NCBI GenBank assembly: GCA_963971405.1
Contig: OZ020484.1
Span: 41,128,770-41,192,769, forward strand
Direction: 5' to 3'
From: Psococerastis gibbosa
Taxonomy: Eukaryota; Arthropoda; Insecta; Psocodea; Psocidae
DNA: 64,000 nucleotides
In this document: positions 1-11,267 of the stretch, one piece after another
How positions within the stretch are numbered: the stretch's first letter is position 1
Layout of the letters: each line of letters opens with the position of its first letter
Translations under genes and position numbers: made by a program
Notes under the pieces: model-generated
The model's input: the letters and a program-made list of their open reading frames with translations, nothing else
Databases searched by the model: none
Told to the model about the DNA's origin: nothing

Positions 1-415
1 ATTCATTTTTAATTACGAAATGGAATTTTTGCTTTTCCAGTCAGAGAGTCAAAGTAGTCTACATCTACCCTCTCTCTCTAACATTGCTTTGTCGATTTGA
101 TTTCGGTTTAATAAGCTAATAAGCTATATTGAGGTGTTTTCTGGCCCATCGACCAATGCTGACCGTCTTGAAACTGCAAATGTGCAATCGTATACAGTCG
201 TCATGTACTGTAAGGTTGGTAGTGAACAAAGGGAAAAAGCCCGCTGTTGCAACATGTGCGGGTACAATACGTTGACGTCATTAAAACATGGCTTTATTGA
301 TTGCATAAATAATTGCAAATAAACGTGCCGCGGCAACTGTTACTGAAATCTACTGTTGATATGTGTTGATAAAAGATCTGCTACTATAACAGCGACTTCT
401 ATTAACCAACAATAC

Positions 416-495
416 CACTATCCACGGCCTTGTGTCCTTTGGGCCCTCACCGTGGCCTGGGACTTTGACAAATTTACTACTACTACTACTATCCA
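416..495 (+). repeat. Fragment of dispersed repeat family C with (ACT)n tail
   Basis: The stretch with CACCGTGGCCTGGGAC closely matches the distal part of the repeat at 23345-23595. It is followed by a short ACT microsatellite. Only this end of the family is present here. The family has no coding potential that I can assign. Confidence 0.45.
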
Positions 496-504
496 CGTGT
501 GCCG

Positions 505-655
505 TTTAGTAGGTATTAATCGTAACCTGGGATAAAACAAATTAAACAAGGTAAATTTACCATGGAAAGTGCTATTCAGAATGGTTTTGTTTACATTTTT
601 AACCCCCAGATTAAGTTAATATTAAACGGCATAGTTGTAGGTCCGCTGCTAGGAT
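505..655 (+). repeat. Dispersed repeat family E, copy 1
   Basis: This copy shares the order of blocks AACCTGGGAT, ATGGAAAGTGCTATTCA, TAAGTTAATA and AAACGGCATAGT with two adjacent copies at 33614-33920. Function is unknown. It directly abuts the LINE remnant that follows. Confidence 0.5.
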
Positions 656-667
656 ATGACAATCTAA

Positions 668-850
668 AAAAGCTCACCACTAGGTGCTTATCTAGATCTC
701 ACAGCCGCATTCGACTGCGTACATCGTGAACCATTGCTGGAAAAGCTAGCTGGCAGAACTACCTAATTTTGACGATATTTTGACGATCTTACTTTAAACT
801 TTCTTGTTGATTACTTAATTGTATAATTTAACAGAAATTACTCGTATATA
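668..850 (+). pseudogene. LINE reverse transcriptase remnant with internal deletion
   Basis: One frame reads GAYLDLTAAFDCVHREPLLE, which is reverse transcriptase motif A of a Jockey-type LINE with its catalytic Asp. Directly after LEKLAG the sequence jumps to the family's 3' untranslated region (GAACTACCTAATTTTGACG), which is similar to 3966-4000. The rest of the RT is therefore deleted and this is a dead relic. It belongs to the same family as 3450-4190 and 40748-40975. Confidence 0.6.
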
Positions 851-2094
851 TTGGAGGCTGCATTCGTTCTTTCTATTTTGGTTTGGGTGAACAGTGGGTG
901 TTTGGTTTGTTTGGTTTCGTGGAATTCAACTTTTCCTGGGGCCTTTATTACTCACAGCAAGAAGTTAGACGCTTGACGTGGTCTGGTCCGTTAAGCCCCC
1001 CCCCCCTGAAATATTATGTAAACGCCCCTGAAGTGATGTTTGTGTGAATGAATGGGTTACCGTTACATCATTTGTATCCAAGCTGCCGAAGTAGGTTCAC
1101 GCAAAGAATTAATCAATACCCCATATAGTATCCATGGTAAATTGCCATAATCACTTCACAGACAAATACTACAGACCAGTTGTTAAAAATAATTAAACAT
1201 AATGACCCGCGCGACTCCGGGTGCGTCAAACGAGCACTAAATTCGGAGCGACGAGGGCCCATTGTTTGCCTAACGCTCCTCAGGAGGATCGTACTCAGAT
1301 ACATACATTTTTATACACCGCGCTCCCCATTATACTGTAATTTGGACTGTCGCACTGGCTTATCACATCAGAGAATGGGGAGCTTTACGCAGCATGAGTC
1401 TTCTGCCCCACCTCGTCCCATCCCTATCCACCTGCCCGTTCCAACGGCTTCCTGCGTGTTCCGCATGATAGCCCTGGGATATTGGGTCGGGTGGTACCCG
1501 GGGTGGGGTGTCTGCCGTATGATTACCGACTTCCGCCCGGTGCGCTATGGCGCGGCGCGCTGTGGGACGGCAAGCTGTGGCCTGGCTCAGTGAAAGTGCA
1601 GTCAACTCAACAAATTCAGGTCGTCACCGCAATTTTTTTGCGGCAATTGAAACCAAATGACCTGTGAATTGGTTGCGCGATCACTGAGAAACTGTGACGG
1701 TTATTGGTGATTGTTTCAAATACCTGTATTTATTCAATAATAAAACATTGTTTGCGAGAACGGCGTAGTATATCCAGATTTAAGTATTCCTGTTAGCTGA
1801 TACTTATTTTCATACTTATTTTGGTATAGATGGTGGTGCCGTCCTGTTTTCCTTATTGATACATATCAGTGACGTTGGGATCGGGCCTTCCATATTATTC
1901 TAGGGGGACTCTGTTGCAATAGAACGTATTGTCAGGTTCTGATTCTTAATTCCTGTGTCCCTCCACTTCATCGCTGCAGTATTATCAATATTGTGTTCCT
2001 ACGCACGTTAGGTACCAAATTTCGCTAGCAAGTGAGCCTATTCTAGCTGAGTATAGAGTTTTGAACGGGTTCAGGTATCCGTATTGCATGTTTA
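851..2094. other. No feature recognised
   Basis: This is anonymous non-coding sequence with a poly-C tract near 1001-1010. Around 1180-1600 it is more GC-rich, and short open frames there overlap on both strands, but I recognise no protein similarity. Confidence 0.4.
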
Positions 2095-2802
2095 CGACCA
2101 TATTAATTTGTCTATGACCAATGTCTCCTTGTCTATCTGGTAACGTATGTTGATCTGTATGTGAAGTCTCTTTGTCTATCTGGTAATGTCTGTTAGTCTA
2201 TGACTAATGTCTCCTTTATCTGGTAATGCCTATTAGTCTATGTCTATTTTCTCCATGTCTATGTGGTAACGTATGTTAGTCTATATGTATGTTTTTTTTT
2301 TAAAAATATTAATCGCATACTAACAATTTAGTGAATGTATCCGATTGACCTATTCAGTCGCCTCTGTAGGTTATTACCCGTGATGAGTGCGACACGTCTC
2401 CGATTGCATGGCGTGTATGGACTCGCACAAGGGCAAGCACGTTACCACCTGGCCATCGAAGTCGATAATGTATCCTTCTCTATCCGATAATGCTTATTAG
2501 TCTTTGTGTAATGTCTCCTTGTCTATCTGGTAATGTCTGTTGGTCTATATCTAATGTATCCTTCCCTATCCGGTAATGCTTATTAGTCTTTGTGTAATGT
2601 CTCCTTGTCTATCTGGTACTGTCTGTTGGTCTATATCTAATGTATCATTCTCTATCCAGTAATGCTTATTAGTCTTTGTGTAATGTCTCCTTGTCTATCT
2701 GGTAATGTCTGTTGGTCTATATCTAATGTATCCTTCTCTATCCGGTAATGCTTATTAGTCTTTGTGTAATGTCTTGTCTATCTCGTAATGTCCGATATAG
2801 GC
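2095..2802. repeat. 43-bp minisatellite with 86-bp higher-order unit, split by a SINE
   Basis: Between about 2467 and 2802 two 43-bp monomers alternate. One starts GTATCCTTCTCTATCCGG and the other GTCTCCTTGTCTATCTGG, giving an 86-bp dimer unit repeated nearly four times with very few changes. Upstream, at 2095-2290, are older and more divergent monomers of the same type. The SINE at 2293-2466 separates the two parts. Confidence 0.85.
2293..2466 (-). mobile_element. tRNA-related SINE, family 2
   Basis: A poly-T run at the left is the A-tail seen from the other strand. The right end, read on the minus strand, begins CGATGGCCAGGTGGTA, which resembles a tRNA D-arm/A box. The same sequence recurs at 28916-29100 and 34432-34710. 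It lies inside the 43-bp minisatellite, with ATGTAT on both sides as a probable target duplication. Confidence 0.6.
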
Positions 2803-3449
2803 TGATTAGCAACTGACATGTTTCTGCCTACACCGTCCAGACACGACAGTTTGCTTATTCCACGACATTGAATTATTTTTAAACAACGGAATTTTGTATG
2901 AATACAAAAGGGGTGACTACTAGTTGAGAGGATTGATGGTTCGGAGCGGGGCGTACCAGTCCCCAAATTTACCAACCCTAGTAGAACTTCCCCCTCTTAT
3001 TTTACTTTAATAACGTCCATTACTCAAAATGATTGGGTTCTGCACCGAGGAAACTGCTACCTTCTACCTCGATACAATTTATTTTAATAAAACACTAGTC
3101 AACATATCAATATTACAATTTAATGCCATGTGTAGATACAAATAACACGCATGCTTGACTAATGTGCAGACAATCTAGCACTAATTGCATTAGGTAGCCT
3201 GGTTGTCTAACGATCTTTCATTTTTGTTTTTCAGGTAAGATTATACATTGTGATACAAAATGGTAGGCCCATATTGGTTGATTCACATCTATATTAAGGT
3301 AAGCCTAAAGGCTAAAGGGAGTCCCTGCGTAGCTACCTAAGCTACCTACAATATATATTTCAAAACGAATGGCTACCTACCAATCACTATTTCGATTTTG
3401 ATTTCGCCACCTTCCCTTCCCCTTAGCCTTCCCTTAGCCTTTTCTCAGC
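2803..3449. other. No feature recognised
   Basis: Non-coding, AT-rich sequence. I see no repeat shared with the rest of the window and no convincing open frame. Confidence 0.4.
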
Positions 3450-4190
3450 TTTGTGTGTCCTCCGGAGGTAACTCTCCAGGCCTACCACTCACTTGTAATG
3501 AGCCATATAAACTACGGCATATTGGCCTGGGGTGGGACCTCCGTAGGGAACATGGACGCTGTACTCAGGCTTCAAAAGAGGGGAGTGCGCTACATGCTAA
3601 AACTGGGACCTCGTGACAGTTGTAGCTCTCACTTCAAATCATTAAAAATCATGACAGCCCCAAGTCTGTACATATTTAGCTGCATCTTACATATCTTAAA
3701 GCCTGAGGTGTGGGGGACATTTAAACAAAACGGGGACACTCACACCTACAACGCGAGGCAACGGGGAGACCTTGTAAGGCCAGCGCCACGCACAGCCAAG
3801 TGTGAGCGACTGGATCCTATACTACAAGGTTTCGCCTACCTTAGAAAACTCCCGATTGAACTGAGAGCGGCGAGAAATACTTCTAACTTCCCTAAATTGC
3901 TTAGAAACCATCTCTTAGAGAAGGCTTTCTACACTGTCGCTGAGGCACTAGCACAATGACAATGACAGAACTACCTGATTTTGATCATACTCTGACGATT
4001 TTATCTTATACTTTACATGTATTGTATATAGGAAATATATATTTTATTGTATTCCCCACCGGCGCCACAGCCCTTAAAGTGCAACCGATTGGGAGTCAGT
4101 CCAAAGTCAAAGTTCAAATTACATTGGGGGACGTGGAACGCTCGCGTCGGTGGGAAAATAATGGATCGCGGTATAGAGCAATAGAGTGAT
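3450..4190 (+). pseudogene. 5'-truncated Jockey-type LINE, C-terminus of RT ORF plus 3' UTR
   Basis: An open frame at 3453-3959 reads TLQAYHSLVMSHINYGILAW near its start. This is the typical region after the RT fingers and palm of insect LINEs (SxINYGI..WG). It continues with LQKRGVRYML and ends LRNHLLEKAFYTVAEALAQ, the normal C-terminus. The endonuclease and catalytic RT motifs are missing, as expected after 5' truncation during reverse transcription. The frame is still open over 168 codons, so the insertion is moderately young. The 3' UTR runs to about 4190. Confidence 0.75.
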
Positions 4191-4291
4191 GATAATCCAA
4201 TTGTATGCATTGCGAAGTGTCTGTAAATACCTGTAGGTCCCTAGAAGGACCTTATGCTATTGGTTAGTTGACTGAGACATACCCCTGCAAC

Positions 4292-4559
4292 TGTAACTGC
4301 AAAGGCTTTCACGGCCGGAGTCAAATGAAAAACCAGTAGAATCCGGGCTGATGGGCCGTGGTCGCATTGAAAGTGAACTTCCAAACGTTTCGTCAACATC
4401 TGCGGTCGACATCTTCAGTGGCGCTGCGTAGACTTCGAAGGTTGTACCTCGGCGGCTCAGTAGCGAGTGAAGATGTTGACCGCAGATGTTGACGAAACGT
4501 TTGGAAGTTCACCTTCAATTCGACCACGGCCCATCAGCCCGGATTCTACTGGTTCTTCA
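4292..4559. mobile_element. Foldback element A, copy 1
   Basis: The two halves are inverted repeats. GTAGAATCCGGGCTGATGGG near the left is answered by CCCATCAGCCCGGATTCTAC near the right. The arms continue through the GACGAAACGTTTGGAAG motif, which is present once on each strand. Imperfect 10-bp flanks, CCCCTGCAAC at 4282-4291 and CCCCTGCAGC at 4560-4569, look like an aged target duplication. Other copies are at 11753, 12366 and 51078. It is non-coding, and I cannot name the autonomous partner. Confidence 0.7.
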
Positions 4560-4569
4560 CCCCTGCAGC

Positions 4570-6651
4570 TGTTACGCAAACGAGTCATTTGACAAATGAT
4601 ATATGCGTTTGAGCTTTCGTACGCATCATCTGCAAGATGACTGTTTTTCGTGTAACACTCGCACAGTATGCCTCAGTCAACTTACCGTGATTTTTCTGCT
4701 GTGACGTAAGGATCAATTCAGCTTAATTTTTAAATACGCGGGTGGTGTTAAACAAACAATTTTAATATTAATACTAGTGATATTAAATCGCAGTCTACCG
4801 CGGTACACGTAGCTCCATAATGAAGGTATGAACAGGTACTGAGTTACATAATGTTATTTTAAATTATAATGATTGAAGTGCCGCGGTGTTACTTCAATGA
4901 TACGTTGGCTTGCATGCCAATTAACCCATAGACAGTTCGCTGCACTTGGAATGGGTACCTGATCCCACATCAGCTGATATCATATTATTATCTATCATTT
5001 TATAAATTGAAGACTGGATAATGGAAATTTAAATTTAAAAAAGAAATGTTTTTTTTTATTTATTTATTTTTAATATGTGCTGTTTAGTGCACATGGTGGT
5101 CGCAGCCATAGCACCAACACACTCGTTTAAAAATAAATTGCGAGGGAATAAGTGAAAATTTATCCTAAATGAACTGAAATTGATGTTAATTGACTCGCGG
5201 GAATTAATGAGGGTAGGAATGAATGACAAATTGTTGTCAACTGAGATTGATTTCGGTTCATTGCTGCATATTATACCTATGCAAATAAATGTTTATTTAT
5301 TTATTTATTTATACTAGTCGCATAGGGGATCATTTGGGGCCCAACATGAAATGGGCAAGCTCAGAGTTTCTTACCATTGACATTGCAACAGGTGTTAGCT
5401 CAACTTAACTTATTATGGGATCGAGTAAGAACTATCCTAAAAACAATTAGTATTATTTAACTATTTCCATATTACTTGGTTCTGATATCGGCCATTGCCG
5501 TAGCCAGAAGGTATACTAGAAAGAATGTAGTTTATTGAGGTTATCTCACCTCCGTTGACATCATATGGAACCCCCCCCCCCCCTCGAAAAAATATTTCTG
5601 GCTACGGCCTTGATATCCGTTACATTTGCAATATAAATGCACTTTCTCCCCTATTCGAACATCATAATTAACCATCCGAAAATCATTCGCTTTGTGGAAC
5701 CCTGTTTGAAATAAATGCACAGTTGACAAAAAAGGAACGAATACTGCGTCGAAGATTTTTCTTTTAGAAAGTTACGTCTAAATAAACACAATAACGTATA
5801 GCGGTCATGAATAAATTGACTTTGATTTTAAGTGTAAAGACACAATTTAGAGGCAGGAAAACCAACAAAGCTGTGAATTTACATTTTTATGTCTCAATTA
5901 TAAGGAGTAAGAGCTCCCGAAAGCCCTTCCATTAGCTACGCCACTGTCCAAAGAAAGCCCCATCATCAAAAAGGTTGATGTGCGGAGAACCCATTAAGTT
6001 CATATGACCCCCACTCTTTCGTGGCCTGACCCTTTCATTTCTCAGTAACTGAGTTCATTTCATTCATTAGCATTCAGAGAACATTGCCTGTCTTTGACAC
6101 CGAAAATATCCGTTCAAACGATTTCCTAGTACCGTATGCTCATTTAGCTCAAATAAGGATTTTAACGGTTGCCTTTGAGTTTGGGGTATTACAACAAACT
6201 TTCTACCCATCGTATTTCTTAATAAGGGAGAAGAGAATCAATAAAGTGACGTTTACAGTGTGGGATAACATTGTGGGGATCTATGTAGGCTACCTACTCC
6301 TTTAAGAGGATATGGTACGTAGAAAATTGGCACCCCAAAATTAAATACTATACATTTTTTATTTAATTAACTCAGCAAGTGATTAAAAATTTGGGTCATC
6401 TAAGTTGTAGAAAACTGCTTCGTGCATTATATAATCAGGTACTTTTACTTTTCGGTTTTGTAGTTCTTCCAAAAATCCCAGAATACGCGAAATTTTAGTC
6501 CTGTCTGGTGTTTACCTGTATGTAAGAACTGAGGTGCCAAAAATTAAATATTTGCAATTGTATGATGCGTGAAGGAGTCTTCTACAACTTCCATGAGCCA
6601 AATATATTTAATTACTTGCATTATTAGTTAAATAAAAAAATAAAAAGTTAA
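4570..6651. other. No gene recognised; fragments only
   Basis: AT-rich non-coding sequence. It contains a TTTA microsatellite near 5290-5311. At about 5565-5615 a poly-C run is followed by TTTCTGGCTACGGCC, which looks like one end of a small DNA transposon whose partner end I did not find. A CGCCACTG end near 5939-5946 resembles hAT termini but is unpaired. Confidence 0.4.
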
Positions 6652-6813
6652 GGCGCCCATTCCACATACGTCAATCGTCAATGAAAAATTGAAAAATAAC
6701 GTCAAAATGACGTAAATTGACGTGGTAGCAGACTTTTTAGTATGTCTTTAATGTCTGCTAAAACGCCATTTTTCAATTTTTCATTGACGATTGACGTATG
6801 TGGAATGGGCGCC
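6652..6813. mobile_element. Palindromic Harbinger-like MITE (TAA target duplication)
   Basis: A 162-bp near-perfect hairpin. GGCGCCCATTCCACATACGT at the left end is the reverse complement of the right end. It is flanked by TAA at 6649-6651 and 6814-6816. The loop contains GTGGTAGCAGAC, shared with the MITEs at 9954, 29773, 36368 and 41161. A 3-bp TWA duplication is the hallmark of PIF/Harbinger transposons. No transposase of that family is present in the window. Confidence 0.85.
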
Positions 6814-6917
6814 TAATGAAATCAACAAATTTTTTGGGTGCTCATTTTCTACTTAGCATGTCTTATTAAATGAAAATTTGAGTAAATCATAGCTTAATAC
6901 TGGATATAGGTATATAT

Positions 6918-7171
6918 ATAATGGATACAGAAACCAAGTTGCTGCTGACAGTCAAGAAACGGAAGCTTTGCTATAAGGAACGAAAAGTATCGCCTTCTGC
7001 ATGTAATAAGCCAAGAGAAGATAGAAGGCTCCCGGCAGAAGAACCTCTTAATTAAAGAGTCGGAGGCAGTGCTTTGGCAAGAGTACGACTTCCCTTTTCA
7101 GAGCAGCAGTCTTCAAGGTCCAAATTACCATGATGGTCGCTATGAAGAGGCATTTAAAGAAGAAGAAGAAT
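6918..7171 (+). pseudogene. LINE ORF2 C-terminal remnant, GAAGAAGAA 3' end
   Basis: Two frames together carry KLLLTVKKRKLCY and then EKYRLLHVI, followed by traces of KIEG and FRAAV-like sequence. This is the C-terminal tail of a widespread insect endonuclease/reverse transcriptase family. Frameshifts and stops make it a relic. It ends in AAAGAAGAAGAAGAA. Related scraps are at 39400-39605 (minus strand) and 61995-62075. Confidence 0.6.
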
Positions 7172-8520
7172 AGCCCGGACATACTACAAAGCTCTTGAAG
7201 TGAAATTTCGCTCTATATAGCCAACTGCAAGATGGCAATACGTATATAGAACAATCAACTACAATAGTAATTGTAGGTTCAAATTATCCCAGGAATGATA
7301 ATGCAAGAACTAGCATGAAAAGCAGTAGGCTGCCATGAGGGTTACTGTAGGTATTTTGAGCCAACCAGCCAGGCAGCCTCTGTAGGTAGGATTGCACCGA
7401 CTAAACGTCTTCATTGTCAATCTAAACCGGCTACATGCACAAGCTGGTACAAGCTTACCATGTCTTCTTCTTCTTCTCAAGTAACAATTTATAATAAATT
7501 TATAATATCGTATTTATTTATTTATTTATCCCAATTTTACAGTTATACAATATTTTTTTTTCTTCTTTATCCACAGGCAGTGCCTTGTGTGGCTTAACCT
7601 TCGTGTCTAGAGTCCCATATGGCAAATAAGTTATAATCATTCGATTTTTTTTCTAATCTATTACATACCTGAAAATTATCAGTTAGGCCTTTAAAAGAGG
7701 TACACACTACTTCTGATGTGGCTGAGTAAGTGTTAATGTGCCTCGGGGGTCCCCCAGGCGTTTGGCAGCCTCTGTTCATGTACACCCCCCGAACTCCCCG
7801 TTCATGGTGGTCTTCACCATATTTTCTATTCCTATTTTGTATATATAGGTTAGTGGGATAGGTATTGATCATGGTAGTCAAGTCGCGTCGCATGACGGGA
7901 ACGTCTGAGCATAATAAGAGTATCATTTGCAGCGACCTTCGTCGTCGTAGGCGCCGCCCCTGACATGGGCTATGGGAAACTCTCCCAGGCAACTCCGGAT
8001 TTGAGCTTTGTTCCATCTAACAGGGTCGGAGCAAGTTATATTGCAATGCTCGTCTAAATCATAAAATTCTTCGAATTTGTCGAAGCTGCAGTTAGTCGGA
8101 GTTGGAAGTTACTGAATTGGGAAACTGGAGATGGTGAAGCATCGTTTAATACCGAGATGACTGGAGGGGCGTTGTTAAGCCAGCCAAAATACAATAAGGA
8201 CTGGAGACCCGGAAGCAGAAGTTGGTCGTGAAAACCCTATGAGCATTAATTGTATAATTAAAAAAAGTATGTGCCGTGTTGCATAATCATATAATTGAAG
8301 GAAATTGAAGGTGGGACTGAAGTGTAATCGAGTATTAGCAGTTTCGGTGACATATCATCATCAGAGAATTGTGTCGATTTAAAATTGTATGAAGGGGCCA
8401 CACAAATAATGTCAAGTAGACTAAATTACTGTTTTTGAGTTGCTTTGAATCTCAATCATTATTTATGGAACTTGCCATTTTGCTCATTTGAAGGTTTGCC
8501 AGATTGCTTTGTATGAGACC
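7172..8520. other. Mostly unrecognised; one small shared repeat near 7415-7460
   Basis: CCGGCTACATGCACAAGCTG followed by ACAAGCTTACCATG near 7427-7460 matches dispersed repeat family J (26015, 30255 and 50990). A 140-codon open frame on the minus strand at 7594-8016 has no recognisable domain. A TTTA microsatellite lies at 7510-7529. Confidence 0.4.
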
Positions 8521-8524
8521 TGCG

Positions 8525-8650
8525 TAGATCAAGACTGATGGACCGTAGTCTAAAGGAACTTGTGAGCCCAGACTATTCGTCTAAGACTGCAGCGACCAGC
8601 TTCAGAGGAGACCGAAACGGATAGGATAAGCTCAACATTCCGTGTTTACA
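8525..8650 (+). repeat. Element related to foldback family A (possible)
   Basis: The order CTGATGGACCGTAGTC, then CAGCGACCAGCTTCAGAGG, then GACCGAAACGG parallels the CTGATGGGCCGTGGTC ... GACGAAACG architecture of foldback element A, although the bases differ. No second copy of this variant was found in the window. Confidence 0.3.
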
Positions 8651-9095
8651 GTGGGAGAATTAGTGTTATACGGGCTCTAAACACGCGTATTCTCTCACTC
8701 TGTCATTGCGGTGGGAATGTACCTGCGATGTGAGGCTAAAGCTTCCGAAAATATTATAGTTCCAAATTCTAGGTTTGAGAAAAATTTATGATGGTAGATG
8801 AGTACACATTAAATGTTCACATTTTTATTTTTGCTGCTTGAAGTGATTAAAAAAAGGATACAAATGGGTGGATGTTGCTTCAAGCTGTTAAAATCATTTT
8901 CCTCTTGAAATAAATTGTCTCGCATTCCTACGGCTATGAAAATTACTACCTACTGCGTCCAATAAACACATAATATAGTTTTCAAGCCTTATAACGCAGG
9001 TTCTTTTCCCTCCGCTATGGCACGGCAGAGTGAGAATACCCGTACTACAGGTAGAGTCTTACTTCTTATATGCCTTCGGAAACCCACCTGTCAAG

Positions 9096-9345
9096 ACATG
9101 TAGAGTAGTGGCACGGACTCTGACTTTCACCCGAAATGTTGTTGGTTCGAGTCCTACAGTTGCTACATTTTCTGGCCATGATTCGGAGGGCATGTAAAGC
9201 AGGCGGTCCCGGGCCTTCCTATTTGAGTGTAAGAGAGGGATTTATAGCCTTAACTCCGCTACGTTGGCTTAGTATTAGAACAAAAAAGTCCTTATTTCTT
9301 TATTTATTTATTTTATTTTATTTTAAAAAGAGACTTAGTTGTATG
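9096..9345 (+). mobile_element. tRNA-derived SINE, family 1
   Basis: The head has an A box-like TAGAGTAGTGG and a canonical B box GGTTCGAGTCC, the internal RNA polymerase III promoter of tRNA genes. A central domain with GGAGGGCATGTAAAGC and GGCGGTCCCGGG follows. After a tail domain (GAGTGTAAGAGAGGGATTTA) it ends in an A/T-rich TTTA repeat. Other copies are at 12305, 26085 and 37040. Confidence 0.8.
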
Positions 9346-9349
9346 TAAA

Positions 9350-9601
9350 TAAACGAACTGCAAGCTTTTATTATGCAGGTATATTTTATGCCTGACCCGC
9401 TGGCCACTTCCACACCCGCCTGCTACATAAGCCAAACTAGCGGAATTAGGGCCATGAAGCCCGCTTTTACACTCAACCAGGATTGTCGAGATGAGATTGA
9501 GTATGACCAAAAAATGTAGATAGTATGGGATTCGAACCAGCACCTTTCCGGTGAAAGTCCATACAACTACTCTACATGTCTTGAATAAATTCTTCGTTAA
9601 T
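9350..9601 (-). mobile_element. tRNA-derived SINE, family 1 variant with another central domain
   Basis: Read on the minus strand it has the same head (ATGTAGAGTAGT, then GGTTCGAATCCC) and the same tail (TTGAGTGTAAAAGCGGGC, then CCGCTAG). The central GGAGGGCATGTAAAGC domain is missing and replaced by unrelated bases, and extra sequence follows the tail. It lies tail to tail with the SINE at 9096-9345. Confidence 0.65.
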
Positions 9602-9953
9602 AGGACATGACTGATTGACAAGGTGACATAGCTTAGCGGAAACCACGCGGTGAGCGTTGAAGAAGACTGATCTGAAGAAGTAAGGCGCGTGGGGGGTGCA
9701 AATACTCTAAAACCCCCCCTTCGCTCCTTCCAACCCCCACAAACCGTTCCCGTTTACTTTTCAAAAGAGATTTGTCGAGATTTGTCTCGAAAGCAACCCT
9801 CCCATCTCCAATTCAGCATACGGTAACAATCTTAGCTCTAAAATCTCCTTTGAGCTAAACCGCATGATCCGAGGTGTTACCATTTTATGTTTTTATGTTT
9901 ATTATTATTTTGTGACGTTATTGTATCGTGTTTCTATTTATACGTGAGCATAA

Positions 9954-10337
9954 GGCGCCCATTCCACCGACCGGCTAGGGCTATTTACAAAAACGGTGAC
10001 GTGTTAGCAGACATTCAAGACTTAGGTGGCGTTTCCACCGACCTCGCATTGCAGAATGCAAATGACATTGACGGAAATTAGAATTTTTATTTTTATAGAA
10101 ATCTATTAAAATGTTTGTACTTAACATATCCCATGACGCCATTTTTTAATTTTAGTTTGTTTGTTTGTGATTTTACTGTATGATCATTGATCAATTTTAA
10201 CTATGGCATAGAGGAAAATAAACATTTCCGTCAATTCTGCAATGCGAGGTCGATGGAAACGCCACCTAAGTCTTGAATGTCTGCTGCCACGTCACTGTTT
10301 TTGTAAATAGCCCTAGCCGGTCGGTGGAATGGGTGCC
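9954..10337. mobile_element. Composite (nested) palindromic Harbinger-like MITE, copy 1
   Basis: The outer ends GGCGCCCATTCCACCGACC and their inverted copy form a long hairpin. At its centre sits a second palindromic MITE (10025-10266) with ends GGTGGCGTTTCCACCGACC. The outer arm ends AGACATTCAAGAC, and its mirror follows the inner unit. The outer flanks are TAA at 9951-9953 and TTA at 10338-10340. A second composite of exactly 384 bp is at 36368-36751. The inner family also exists alone at 29391-29636. Confidence 0.8.
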
Positions 10338-10560
10338 TTAGGAAAGGATTGTGATAGTCGAAATTTTCGATTTCGAAATTTCGACGGATATATACGTTTT
10401 GTGGTTCCAGAAACCAAAAAATCGTCTTTACCAAATGTCTCTTTGTTTGTCGATTTGTGGACAAACTACTCGGTGTATTTTGATGTAATTTGACATGTAA
10501 GTTCACACAAACATCATATCTCATGCCAATGTTATAAATTGGGGTTAACTTAATTTGGGG
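10338..10560 (-). repeat. RTE-like LINE 3' end fragment
   Basis: On the minus strand it resembles the 3' region found at 32070-32470 and 63000-63290: AATT.ATCAAAATACACCGAGTAGTTTG, then CAAACAAAGAGACATTTGGTAAAG, GGTTTCTGGAACCAC and TTCGA-rich sequence ending in ATCACAATCC. Such 3' ends with CAGACAGACA-like tracts are common in insect RTE-type LINEs. It abuts the composite MITE. Confidence 0.5.
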
Positions 10561-11259
10561 AATTTTACACCCTCAAAACATTAACAAAAACTTAAAAACA
10601 ATTTCTAACTGTTCCGACTTTTTTTTCAACTCACATACAGTATATTGTAGAAGTTCTCTGTAAACAAAACCCACTAAGTTGCATCCCATTGATATTTTGG
10701 CAAAAAAATAAAAAAGTATCAATTGTCACAAAAAATAACTAAAAAAATTGGTTTTCTGTGGACCATTTCTGTCGATGCTTCCTAACTTCCTACTAACTAC
10801 ACCAAAAATTAAAAATGCCCCATGATATTGTGTATGAAGCTATCTCATATAACGTTCATATCCAAAATTTTTATAACTTACGTAGGTAGTTAATTATATA
10901 AAAATAATAACCGATTAATCCAGGGGTGATCATAAACCTACGCTCCACATTTTCTTGATACCAGTTAAATATTTTTCTCAGTGTAATACAACGCCTTCCT
11001 TTACATTCCCCTTGATCCGCCCATGGTATGGAATTGTTCTATAAAAGTGAGCTAAGGTATGCAGAAGATAAAGAGGTTGATGGCGTCCCCGTCTGATAAT
11101 ACAGGTGATAACCCCCACCCAGGTACCTGCAGGTATTGTCATGATAATCACCCGCAATGTTAATGACCTCATATCCTTTCTGAGTACTTAGGTACTTGTA
11201 CTTACTTGTTTTTGAAACCGTTTGGTTTTTGTATGCAAAACCCACTCACGGGCCAATGT
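10561..11259. other. No feature recognised
   Basis: AT-rich non-coding sequence with only short open frames and no shared repeat that I can see. Confidence 0.4.
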
Positions 11260-11267
11260 CTTGGGGT

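Noticed and set aside
8325-8375. Minus-strand CTGATGA ... CACCGAAAC as a hammerhead ribozyme
   Set aside because: The core strands are present, but the connecting stem would have only 2-3 pairs and leaves unpaired C bases before GAAA. No cleavage triplet with closing stems was found.
10231-10524. 97-codon minus-strand frame
   Set aside because: It is the translation of one arm of the composite MITE and the adjoining LINE tail.
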